The notes under the pieces were generated by a model. The model saw nothing but the letters and a program-made list of their open reading frames with translations. It had not been told where the DNA came from and ran no database searches. Below, in pieces: positions 33,924 through 40,669 of a DNA stretch of 46,090 nt (within the stretch, counting starts at the first letter, position 1; every line of letters begins with the position of its first letter). The position numbers were made by a program, and so were the translations under genes. Origin of the DNA: a virus; the IMG/VR virus record IMGVR_UViG_3300021960_000137, positions 1 to 46,090 of that record; one strand, 5' to 3'.

Positions 33924-35266
33924 TGAAATGGTGGTATACTTTATATTTATTTTTTCTATTTATTTTATCGGCGCACTCGCAATCTTTAGTTCAGACATTT
34001 GTAGATCGCTGCACTGGAGAAATAAAAACAATAGTCATACCGCTTGAAGGTTCTACAGTTGTGGTTTTTTACAACAGATCAAGATCGTTTACTTTTAACG
34101 ATGTAAGGTCTGGTGAATTACAGGCTTGGTTAGAAGAAACATATGCTTGGTGGCAATCATTATCACCTTGCTCTACAAATCAAGTCGCACAAACAGCAAC
34201 TCAAACAACTACACAAAATGCAACACAAAACACGGCCTCTACAGCGGCTAGTTCAGTTAGCCCGCCAACTCAAGGAACGAATACAACAAGTCAAAGCAGT
34301 GGTACAGCGACTCAAAGCGGTAATACTGAATCTAGCTCATCAGCAGGAACAGGGGAAACCTCTAACTCCGGTGGAAGCAACGATTCAGGAGGTGACGGAG
34401 GCAGCCAAGAGTCTCAGGGAGAAACCAGTGAAGGAGAAAGTCAAGAGGGGAACGATAGTTCAGGAGATGACTCCGAGTCAACAGAAGAAAGCTCAGAAGG
34501 AGAAGAAAGTGAGAATGAAGAGGATTCAAATGATGATGATGATGGAGAAGAATCTGAAGATGAAGAAGACAGTGGGTCGGGATCAAAAAAATCAAACCCT
34601 GTAATTGTAGCCGCTAACATAGCTACAATGTCTGCCTTAGATGGCTCTATAAACTTAGTAACAAATGTGGGCTTATCTCAAGCGAGTTTATCTGGTGATA
34701 CTAGTAATTCCTTGAATATTATGATATGGGATAACCTACAGCAATTTAATCTCAATATAGCCACTTCTTTTATGAATAAAGAACAACAGGTGATTATTAG
34801 AGATGGAAACAAAACAAAAACTACGGGTGGAAATGTAAAAAGCGTAGTTACTACATCATTAAACGCAATGTATTCATTTGGTACTTTGAATGCGGCTTTT
34901 GGAAAAAGCAAGGTTTATTTGATGAAAAATAACTTAGCGGCTGGTTGGGCTTCTAATATTATGGCGATGAAAATCCAAAAAGATTTTATGTTTATGCCAA
35001 CAATGATAGGGTTTGCTACTAAGCCTTATGTTTTTTACAAGTACACTGTTTCACCCATGCTGGCTACGGCTTTAAATCCAGTTATGTATTCTACGAGTAC
35101 AAAACAATTTACTTATAATACAAACGCTATGTTCATTATAGGTTCAAGTGGAAGTTTTAATCTTACTAAAAACTTTTATGTAAACTTAGGATTTAATATT
35201 ATAGAAAGTACGGCTAACCTACCTATGACATGGGCGGCAACTATAGGAAGCAGATTCCAATTTTAA
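33923..35266 (+). CDS. Exported protein with acidic linker and outer-membrane barrel-like C-terminus
   Basis: 447 residues. The signal peptide is MKWWYTLYLFFLFILSAHS, cut before Gln20. A small N-terminal domain with two Cys follows (FVDRCTGEIKTIVIPLEG, ELQAWLEETYAWW, LSPCS). A low-complexity linker (~90-225) shifts from Thr/Gln/Asn/Ser-rich to Glu/Asp/Ser-rich. The last ~220 residues alternate polar and hydrophobic residues in strand-length blocks (VTTSLNAMYSFGTLNAAFG, FNLTKNFYVNLGFNII, TWAATIGSRFQF) and end in Phe, the outer-membrane barrel signature. Start overlaps the CsgG-like stop (TAATG). It may be an outer-membrane partner of the pore, or possibly a surface-exclusion protein. Confidence 0.62.
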   Translation: MKWWYTLYLFFLFILSAHSQSLVQTFVDRCTGEIKTIVIPLEGSTVVVFYNRSRSFTFNDVRSGELQAWLEETYAWWQSLSPCSTNQVAQTATQTTTQNATQNTASTAASSVSPPTQGTNTTSQSSGTATQSGNTESSSSAGTGETSNSGGSNDSGGDGGSQESQGETSEGESQEGNDSSGDDSESTEESSEGEESENEEDSNDDDDGEESEDEEDSGSGSKKSNPVIVAANIATMSALDGSINLVTNVGLSQASLSGDTSNSLNIMIWDNLQQFNLNIATSFMNKEQQVIIRDGNKTKTTGGNVKSVVTTSLNAMYSFGTLNAAFGKSKVYLMKNNLAAGWASNIMAMKIQKDFMFMPTMIGFATKPYVFYKYTVSPMLATALNPVMYSTSTKQFTYNTNAMFIIGSSGSFNLTKNFYVNLGFNIIESTANLPMTWAATIGSRFQF

Positions 35267-35288
35267 AACTAACTAACTAAACTAAACT

Positions 35289-35516
35289 ATGGCTTTTAAA
35301 GACATTTTTAAAGACGAAAACGAAATCAACGAAAAATCAGTTGTTGGTTTTGCTTCATTTGCAATTATGGTAATATTTGCTCTTGCAGATATTGTTACAG
35401 GATTTATTGGTAAAGATCTTGTGGTCCAAGAATTTATTTATAACAGTTTTGTTATAATTACGCTTGGATCTTTTGGTATTGGTGAAGCAGGTAAAATATT
35501 TGGTAAAAAAGAATAA
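35289..35516 (+). CDS. Holin candidate (two membrane helices)
   Basis: 75 residues with two hydrophobic segments: VVGFASFAIMVIFALADIVTGF (~18-39) and FIYNSFVIITLGSFGIGEAG (~48-67), a charged start (KDIFKDENEINEK) and a basic tail GKKE. It lies one base before the amidase, the usual holin position. The role is to permeabilise the inner membrane at lysis time and let the endolysin out. Identification is by size, topology and context; holins share little sequence. Confidence 0.75.
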   Translation: MAFKDIFKDENEINEKSVVGFASFAIMVIFALADIVTGFIGKDLVVQEFIYNSFVIITLGSFGIGEAGKIFGKKE

Positions 35517-35517
35517 T

Positions 35518-36012
35518 ATGGCATTTATAAAACCTAAAGGTATTATCGTACACTCAATGGCAGAATATTTAAAAATGCCTGAGGGTCCAATGGGAGCGCA
35601 TGACTTTTTAAAGTCTGTAAACCTATCAGTACATGGTTTCATTCATCCAAATGGAACTTATGAGAAAATGATTGAAACACCTAACAAAGCTGCACATGCT
35701 GGTAAATCTAAATGGGGTGATTTAGAAATGTTAAACGGGCATTTTCTAGGTTTTGAACTATTAGTGCCAGGTGAACATGACTTCTGTACGTTCTCAAAAG
35801 CTATTGAAACAGCTGGCACTTATACTCAAGCTCAGTTTGACAAAGCTGTTGAGGTATGCCAATGGTGGATTAAAGAGTATAATATTCCTGTAGAAAACGT
35901 AGTTAGACACTCAGACTGTTCTGGTGACGACGTAAGAGGTAAAGGTCAAGGTAAAACAGATCCAGGCTCTGCGTTTGATTGGGATGCTTTTAAAAAAGCT
36001 TTAGTAGCATAA
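35518..36012 (+). CDS. Endolysin: N-acetylmuramoyl-L-alanine amidase (amidase_2 type)
   Basis: The start chosen is ATG 35518, right after the holin-candidate stop; an upstream start at 35464 would lie inside that gene. It is 164 residues, similar in size to T7 lysozyme (151). Zinc ligands are visible: His12 in IIVHSM, His131 in VVRHSDCSG and Asp148 in KTDPGSAFDW. SVHGFIHPNGTYE and NKAAHAGKSKWG form the substrate groove, and FLGFELLVPGEHDF is the central strand and loop. It cuts the bond between muramic acid and the stem peptide. No signal peptide, so release depends on the holin. Confidence 0.93.
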   Translation: MAFIKPKGIIVHSMAEYLKMPEGPMGAHDFLKSVNLSVHGFIHPNGTYEKMIETPNKAAHAGKSKWGDLEMLNGHFLGFELLVPGEHDFCTFSKAIETAGTYTQAQFDKAVEVCQWWIKEYNIPVENVVRHSDCSGDDVRGKGQGKTDPGSAFDWDAFKKALVA

Positions 36013-36015
36013 AAC

Positions 36016-36354
36016 ATGAATAGAGCAAGTATTATATTGCTCTGTATTACGACTTTAGTTATATTTTTTATTTTAAAAGAACAACCTAAGCTTGATATAC
36101 AGAAGTATGAGGATCAGATCAATATGCTTCAATCTGAAATAAATCTATTAGAAACAGCTAATGATAGCTTAATAGTTAAAGCTGCTATTTTAAGTGAAAA
36201 AGTAACTGAGTATGATAATACTATAGAACAGCTTAATAATAAAATAGATGTTATACAAGATGAAACTAAAAAGAAACTTGATTCTATTGATCGTTATAAC
36301 AATGATCAGCTTCAAAAGTTTTTCGCAAATAGATACAAAGATACTATTAAGTGA
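36016..36354 (+). CDS. Inner-membrane spanin-like protein (i-spanin candidate)
   Basis: 112 residues. An N-terminal transmembrane helix (SIILLCITTLVIFFILK, residues ~5-21) is followed by a long periplasmic coiled coil (YEDQINMLQSEINLLETAND, KVTEYDNTIEQLNNKIDVIQD). This is Rz-type topology. It starts 3 bases after the amidase stop and overlaps the next gene by 95 bases in another frame, as Rz/Rz1 pairs do. Its role would be disrupting the outer membrane at the end of lysis. There is no sequence family to confirm it. Confidence 0.7.
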   Translation: MNRASIILLCITTLVIFFILKEQPKLDIQKYEDQINMLQSEINLLETANDSLIVKAAILSEKVTEYDNTIEQLNNKIDVIQDETKKKLDSIDRYNNDQLQKFFANRYKDTIK

Positions 36355-36670
36355 AAACGTAGCTAGACTTGTTGTAAAAGATCTAGTAACATATGATGGT
36401 CTTCTTGTACAGTATGATGTAACAAGGCAGCAAATAAAAACCCTTGAAGATAAATCATTGACGCTACAAGAGGTTATCGAAAACTTAAGGTTACAGATAG
36501 AAAATAGAAATCAAGTTATAAAGCAAAAAGACGAGCAAATACTGAACTACCAATCAATATCTGACGATCTTAAAAAAGCTTTAAAAAAAGAAAGAAGAAC
36601 TAAAAAGCTTTATAAAATAGGTTCGGCTATAGGCGTTTCACTGCTACTATCAAATATATTAACCAAATAA
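36260..36670 (+). CDS. Exported coiled-coil protein overlapping the spanin candidate
   Basis: The start chosen is ATG 36260, which gives a clear signal peptide MKLKRNLILLIVITMISFKSFSQ (cut before Gln23); a start at 36248 only adds four residues before it. The mature part is a coiled coil (LLVQYDVTRQQIKTLEDKS, ENLRLQIENRNQVIKQKD) ending in a short C-terminal hydrophobic segment (YKIGSAIGVSLLLSNIL) and Thr-Lys. It overlaps the i-spanin-like gene in the +1 relationship. The mature protein lacks Cys, so it is not an Rz1-type lipoprotein. It may be an unusual second spanin subunit with a C-terminal membrane anchor. It is the last gene before the convergent terminator. Confidence 0.65.
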   Translation: MKLKRNLILLIVITMISFKSFSQIDTKILLSENVARLVVKDLVTYDGLLVQYDVTRQQIKTLEDKSLTLQEVIENLRLQIENRNQVIKQKDEQILNYQSISDDLKKALKKERRTKKLYKIGSAIGVSLLLSNILTK

Positions 36671-36671
36671 A

Positions 36672-36705
36672 AAAGGGAGATCGAAAGATCCCCCTTTATT
36701 TTTTT
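36672..36705. terminator. Bidirectional terminator between late and early modules
   Basis: Stem AAAGGGAGATC / GATCCCCCTTT with one mismatch around a GAAA loop (36672-36697). A T run follows on the plus strand (36699-36705) and A runs lie on the left, which serve as T runs for the minus strand. It lies between convergent genes ending at 36670 and 36704. Confidence 0.85.
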
Positions 36706-38473
36706 ATCCGTCACATGATAAGCAATCCGGATCCATTGCCTTTGTAGCAATATCTCCTCTTAACACTGATTCGGTTCGCATGTAATACAACGTTTTAATT
36801 CCTTTTTTCCAAGCTTCCAAATGAACTTGATTTATCCATTTAGGCGTAGCCACAGAGGGAAACGCGAGATTCAAAGAAACAGACTGATCAACATACTGCT
36901 GGCGAATACCAGCTTGGTTAACGAGCTCGAGCTGATTTATCTCTTTGAATGTTTTAAATACGTCTTTTATTGTATCAAATCCATACTTCTCAATATCTTC
37001 AGCAGACTCAGATAGCTTTACAAGTTTACCTTGTACATATCCGTAATCTTCAAGCTCTGCAATATCTTGAACAGATCCTTTATCTTCTAATATCTTGTTC
37101 CAAGTCTCAGTGGTATTAATACCTATCTTTTTGAAGACTTTTTCTAACTCTTTATTTTTTCTAATAAATGTTCCTTTAGCAGACTGTTCTGTAAACACGT
37201 TTGCAGCCCAAGGTTCTATGCCCGGCGATACGTTTCCAGAAAGTTTTGAATTAGATACCGTGGGTGCAATAGCTCTAAGGTGTGTATTTCTAAACCCTGT
37301 ATCCCTACACCATAATGGTTCTCCATATACCTCAGCAAGGTCACGGGAAGCTCTCTCTGATTCAATTTTAAGTTGACTAAAAACGCGTCTTGTTTCAAAT
37401 TGTGCCTGCATACCCTCAAATGGTATTCCTTTTTGCTGTAAATAAGTGTGCCATCCCAGAACTCCCAAACCAAGAGCCCTTCCCTTTTCGGCACTACGCA
37501 CACTATTTTCAAAGCCTTTAAGCCCTTTCGCCCGCTGAATAAACTCTTCAAGTACGCCATCCAAAAACCAAATACTGTGGTATATAAGGTTAGTGTCTTT
37601 CCATTCATCATATTTAGCTATATTAACTGAACTAAGACAACATACAAAACTATGGTTTTCATCTGTATGTAGTGTTATCTCAGAACATATATTTGTCATA
37701 TGAACTTTAAGTCCGTTGTCTTTGTATGCTCTTGGATTACTTTTATTTGTATTTCCTTTAAAAAGGATATAAGGTTCTCCAGTTGCTTTACGTTTTTGTA
37801 ATAGCTTTCCCCATCGCGTCCTAGCATCAATATCTCCTTGTTCAAGTCTTCGCATAAACTTATCACCGACCACAGCGCACTGGTGGAGATTGAGCGACTG
37901 TCTATTAACGTCACCTTTTGGCTCTCTAATCTCAAGCCAGTCCAAGAAATCGGGGTGGTCAATATTGATATTAACTGATGCTGCTCCTCGTCGGACAGAT
38001 CCTTGATTAGTGGCAAGTATAGTTGAATCGTAAATCTTGCAAAACGGCACCACTCCGTCAGATGTTCCATTGTTTGTTATTTTAGCTCCGGCAGGACGAA
38101 TCATATTGATGCCTATACCAACTCCCCCACCGTGTTTAGCTAGTAGCATCATTTCTAAGTTTTTAGCACCAATCTCTTGAATACTATCACCTACATCAAT
38201 ACCAAAGCACGATATAGGTAATCCTCGATCAGTACCTGTATTTGAAAGAACTGGCGAAGCTAGATTTAGCCAGCCCTTCCATATATAGTCAAAAAATACT
38301 TCAGCAAGTTCCGGTTTGTACAACCTTCTAGCAACAGTTGACGCAACTCGCATATACGCATCTCTTGGGGTTTCCCATGGTAACAAGTAACCTCCTGTTA
38401 TTGTTTTTTTGTATACATCGGTATCGCCCCAAATAGGGTAATCCTCGCCTTTAATCCAATCGTTATTCCACAT
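36704..38473 (-). CDS. nrdA: Ribonucleotide reductase alpha subunit, class I, without ATP-cone
   Basis: Start chosen at ATG 38473, five bases downstream of the nrdB stop; a start at 38542 would run far into nrdB. It is 589 residues, against ~760 for bacterial NrdA, because the N-terminal ATP-cone (activity-control) domain is missing. Catalytic residues (numbered from this start): Cys89 in PISCFG, Asn261/Cys263/Glu265 in NICSEI, Cys278 in CCLSSVN, the radical-transfer Tyr pair in TLYYMRTES, and the C-terminal Cys pair in DCLSC. It reduces ribonucleoside diphosphates with NrdB and supplies dNTPs. Absence of the cone suggests it escapes dATP shut-off. Confidence 0.95.
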   Translation of the reverse strand: MWNNDWIKGEDYPIWGDTDVYKKTITGGYLLPWETPRDAYMRVASTVARRLYKPELAEVFFDYIWKGWLNLASPVLSNTGTDRGLPISCFGIDVGDSIQEIGAKNLEMMLLAKHGGGVGIGINMIRPAGAKITNNGTSDGVVPFCKIYDSTILATNQGSVRRGAASVNINIDHPDFLDWLEIREPKGDVNRQSLNLHQCAVVGDKFMRRLEQGDIDARTRWGKLLQKRKATGEPYILFKGNTNKSNPRAYKDNGLKVHMTNICSEITLHTDENHSFVCCLSSVNIAKYDEWKDTNLIYHSIWFLDGVLEEFIQRAKGLKGFENSVRSAEKGRALGLGVLGWHTYLQQKGIPFEGMQAQFETRRVFSQLKIESERASRDLAEVYGEPLWCRDTGFRNTHLRAIAPTVSNSKLSGNVSPGIEPWAANVFTEQSAKGTFIRKNKELEKVFKKIGINTTETWNKILEDKGSVQDIAELEDYGYVQGKLVKLSESAEDIEKYGFDTIKDVFKTFKEINQLELVNQAGIRQQYVDQSVSLNLAFPSVATPKWINQVHLEAWKKGIKTLYYMRTESVLRGDIATKAMDPDCLSCDG

Positions 38474-38477
38474 ATTT

Positions 38478-39446
38478 TTAAAATAAATCGTCCCAGTCTT
38501 CTCCTTCGTTTGCTTTAGAATAATCTGTAGGTCTAATAGCAAAAAAGTCAGTGTGTGTTACTCCTCCAGTTAAATGATAAAACCACTCAAGATTGTCTGC
38601 TGCTTTTGAGTCGTAATCAAAATAAGCATTTAGTTCTGTGTACCCAAGCTCAATAAGCTTTTCATTTAAACGTTTTTTAATAAACTGCTTAAGATCATAA
38701 GACTTGAGGTTTTCAATATCTCCCATCTCAAACATTTTGTCAATATAATTCATTTCTGCATCATGCATCGCGTCAGCAGCAGCAACTACGTCTTCTCTAC
38801 ACGCGCTCAATAAGTCTGGTTGCTCTTCACACATATGCCTAAATAATTGGCAACCCATCTTACTGTGTAAGCTTTCGTCTCTCACACTCCATTTCATTTG
38901 TTGACCAATACCTTTAAGAAGATTACGAAGCTGAAAACTATACAACACAGCGAACGCGCTATATAGAGAAACACCTTCTGCAAACGCAGAAAATATAGCT
39001 AAACTTTTACCAATACCAACACGGTCGTTGTTTTCACATGCTACAAGGTTTTCAAATCTTTCCATTGTTGCTGGATCATGTAAGAAAGCCTCAAAATCAT
39101 CAAGCCCAAGTGTTTCGTTTAAGTACGAGTAAGCTACAGCATGGATAGTTTCTTGACTACCAAACATCATAGCCATTTGTTGTATTTCGTGTTTAGGAAA
39201 CCAACTAACTACCTTTTGTGTCCAATAATCAGATACCGCACACTCTGTCTGCGCAAAACCAAGCAGTATATTACCAACTAAATTCTTTTCAGATTTATTT
39301 AATTTTTCGTTCCAGTCTTTAACATCACCAGACATTGGTATCTCAGTGTGCAACCAAAATGCCTGTGCTTGTTTTAGCCAACCTTCTGTATAATAAACTG
39401 GATACTCAAAAGGTTTATAGGCTACACGTTCATCAAATAATCCCAT
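38478..39446 (-). CDS. nrdB: Ribonucleotide reductase beta subunit, class I
   Basis: 322 residues. Di-metal ligands are visible: Glu68 (TECAVSD), Glu99 and His102 (QETIHAVAY), Glu157 (FAEGVSLY), and Glu191 and His194 (RDESLHS). The radical Tyr106 lies 7 residues after Glu99, as in class Ia proteins, so a tyrosyl radical is expected. The C-terminal DWDDLF is the tail that docks into NrdA. It lies upstream of nrdA in a minus-strand nucleotide-metabolism operon. Length is slightly below bacterial NrdB (~375), usual for phage versions. Confidence 0.95.
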   Translation of the reverse strand: MGLFDERVAYKPFEYPVYYTEGWLKQAQAFWLHTEIPMSGDVKDWNEKLNKSEKNLVGNILLGFAQTECAVSDYWTQKVVSWFPKHEIQQMAMMFGSQETIHAVAYSYLNETLGLDDFEAFLHDPATMERFENLVACENNDRVGIGKSLAIFSAFAEGVSLYSAFAVLYSFQLRNLLKGIGQQMKWSVRDESLHSKMGCQLFRHMCEEQPDLLSACREDVVAAADAMHDAEMNYIDKMFEMGDIENLKSYDLKQFIKKRLNEKLIELGYTELNAYFDYDSKAADNLEWFYHLTGGVTHTDFFAIRPTDYSKANEGEDWDDLF

Positions 39447-39448
39447 AT

Positions 39449-39610
39449 TTATTTTTCAATAATTAAAGCGATATCTACAAATGGTAAATAGAAAACCCAG
39501 GTATCATACTCTGGCTCTTCATAAACTCTAGATCCAAATAATATACCCGGATAAAAGCCTATACTGATCTCCCATTCTCTACCTCCCTTGTCCTCTGTAT
39601 CTTTTGACAT
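39449..39610 (-). CDS. Small conserved phage protein, 53 aa
   Basis: The ORF runs from ATG at 39610 to a stop two bases before nrdB. The protein begins MSKDTEDKGGREWEISIGFY and continues PGILFGSRVYEEPE, then VFYLPFVDIALIIEK. The GREWEISIGFYPG...LPFVD pattern is one I recall from many marine phages beside ribonucleotide reductase or thymidylate genes. The beta-strand-rich, partly hydrophobic end does not look like a full membrane segment. Function unknown. It overlaps the next upstream ORF by 32 bases. Confidence 0.6.
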   Translation of the reverse strand: MSKDTEDKGGREWEISIGFYPGILFGSRVYEEPEYDTWVFYLPFVDIALIIEK

Positions 39611-39722
39611 AATTTTTGCTTGTTTTAATTTTGCTTGATTTAGTTTTTGCGTTTATATTTTTTCTTCTTTTTTTAGGCTTAGGTATAAACACGACCAGAT
39701 TTGCCTTTTTTGCTTTAACCAT
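39579..39722 (-). CDS. Small very basic protein, 47 aa
   Basis: Begins MVKAKKANLVVFIPKPKKRR, with a middle NAKTKSSKIKTSKNYVK and end RYRGQGR. The AKTKxSKxKxSKNYxKxxRGQGR pattern is familiar from marine phage genomes. The dense Lys/Arg composition implies binding to nucleic acid. Its ATG overlaps the preceding stop within ATGGTTAA (39715-39722), a typical coupling junction, which supports it as real. Confidence 0.55.
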   Translation of the reverse strand: MVKAKKANLVVFIPKPKKRRKNINAKTKSSKIKTSKNYVKRYRGQGR

Positions 39723-39888
39723 ACACTTTTATGTTATAATAATTTTGAACTTCAACTAGCTCTTTAAATTTTAAATAGCCTTTTTGATCAATAGAAGACT
39801 TAATAAACTTATCTATTTGTCTTCCTACATAACGAAGCTTAGCTACTTCTTTTTCGCGTTGAGAATTAGCTCTATTACTCTGTGACAT
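39715..39888 (-). CDS. Small hypothetical protein, 57 aa
   Basis: Begins MSQSNRANSQREKEVAKLRY, then VGRQIDKFIKSSIDQKGYLK and ends NYYNIKVYG. It is helical and charged, without membrane or signal segments. The start lies inside the end of the DUF1064-type nuclease gene (46-base overlap), and the stop overlaps the next small gene. Together with its neighbours it forms a chain of coupled short genes. Unknown function. Confidence 0.5.
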   Translation of the reverse strand: MSQSNRANSQREKEVAKLRYVGRQIDKFIKSSIDQKGYLKFKELVEVQNYYNIKVYG

Positions 39889-40295
39889 TCGTCTTGATTT
39901 TGTGGTTTGTACAATGTAATATTCGGCATATTTTCTTGTATATACCTTTTAAATAATTTCCAGCGCATAGGAAAAGATTCGTTAGCACGCCCTTTACACT
40001 CAATAATAAAGCCATCGCCAACAAAGTCTGGAGTATACTTAACAGGAAGTACACGCTTATTACCGCGATTAGCAAAATCACCTTTACCATTTGACTGCCT
40101 TTCATAGCATTCAGACGTAAAATCAAAACCGTCAAGTAGCGTGTAAGTTTCACCTTCGTATTGTGCGTTTATTTTTGCTGCTTTTAAAGCCATGTACATG
40201 TGCCTTTCAAGGCCAGATGCAAAATTAATTCCATCATATTTTATCTTTTTAGCTTGTACAGGACCTTTTTTTCTTTGTCTCACTCGCTTCCCCAT
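39843..40295 (-). CDS. PD-(D/E)XK endonuclease, DUF1064/T7 endonuclease I-like
   Basis: 150 residues. Active-site pattern: Glu30 (FASGLERHMY), Asp90 (VKYTPDFVG), then Glu99 and Lys101 (FIIECKGR), the E...D...ExK order of T7 endonuclease I and DUF1064 proteins. The N-terminal ~20 residues are very basic (KRVRQRKKGP), suiting DNA binding. Likely role: resolving branched replication and recombination intermediates before packaging. It overlaps the upstream MazG-like gene by 16 bases. Confidence 0.82.
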   Translation of the reverse strand: MGKRVRQRKKGPVQAKKIKYDGINFASGLERHMYMALKAAKINAQYEGETYTLLDGFDFTSECYERQSNGKGDFANRGNKRVLPVKYTPDFVGDGFIIECKGRANESFPMRWKLFKRYIQENMPNITLYKPQNQDECHRVIELILNAKKK

Positions 40296-40669
40296 ATTTT
40301 GTCATTATCTAGCATATATCCATCATGACTTTCATCATAATGCAATCCATCATTTCCATTTTGACCTATAATATCCATACGTTCGTCGTCTTCTTCAAAA
40401 GCATGATTTGAACAAGGGTTGCTACGTCTTATAATTTCTTCTTGCCCAAGCTCTGTTAGCTCTTCTCTTGCGGCTTGAATATATAATATTGCATCCATAA
40501 GTTCTTCTTGAACGTCATTTAAATAACCAAGTAAATCTTTTTTACCTGATGTACGTTCATCATGCAACGTGCTTTTGTATTTTTTAAAACCAACATTAGA
40601 ACGCTCAACAAATTTATCTACTACGCGTTCTACAACTGGATCTCTAAAAGCTATTTCTTTTTTATTCAT
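40280..40669 (-). CDS. MazG-like all-alpha NTP pyrophosphatase-type protein
   Basis: 129 residues. The central helices carry DLLGYLNDVQEELMDAILYI, the EELxDAxxY metal-binding signature of the MazG/all-alpha dNTP pyrophosphatase superfamily. The N-terminal part (VVERVVDKFVERSNVGFKKY) is the helix that usually precedes it. The C-terminal ~45 residues are acidic and poorly structured (HAFEEDDERMDII). It probably hydrolyses a nucleotide or a modified dNTP. It overlaps the GIY-YIG/MazG fusion upstream by 4 bases. Confidence 0.68.
   Translation of the reverse strand: MNKKEIAFRDPVVERVVDKFVERSNVGFKKYKSTLHDERTSGKKDLLGYLNDVQEELMDAILYIQAAREELTELGQEEIIRRSNPCSNHAFEEDDERMDIIGQNGNDGLHYDESHDGYMLDNDKIWGSE

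Noticed and set aside
34143-34604. Plus-strand 153-residue open frame within the barrel-candidate gene
   Set aside because: It is a frame shadow of the low-complexity linker: its Gln/Lys/Met runs arise from reading the repetitive Thr/Ser/Glu codons out of frame, and it lies inside a gene with a clear signal peptide and coupled start.
30374-35266. Complete curli operon (CsgA/B subunits, CsgE, CsgF)
   Set aside because: No repeats of the Ser-x5-Gln-x-Gly-x-Gly-Asn type and no CsgE/CsgF pattern were seen; only the CsgG-like protein is supportable.
37216-38070. Minus-strand open frames of 131 and 124 residues inside nrdA
   Set aside because: They lie wholly within the well-supported nrdA gene in a different frame and show no family pattern.
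38474-38542. Longer N-terminus for NrdA
   Set aside because: Those 23 residues are read out of the end of nrdB and lack NrdA similarity; ATG 38473 starts just past the nrdB stop.
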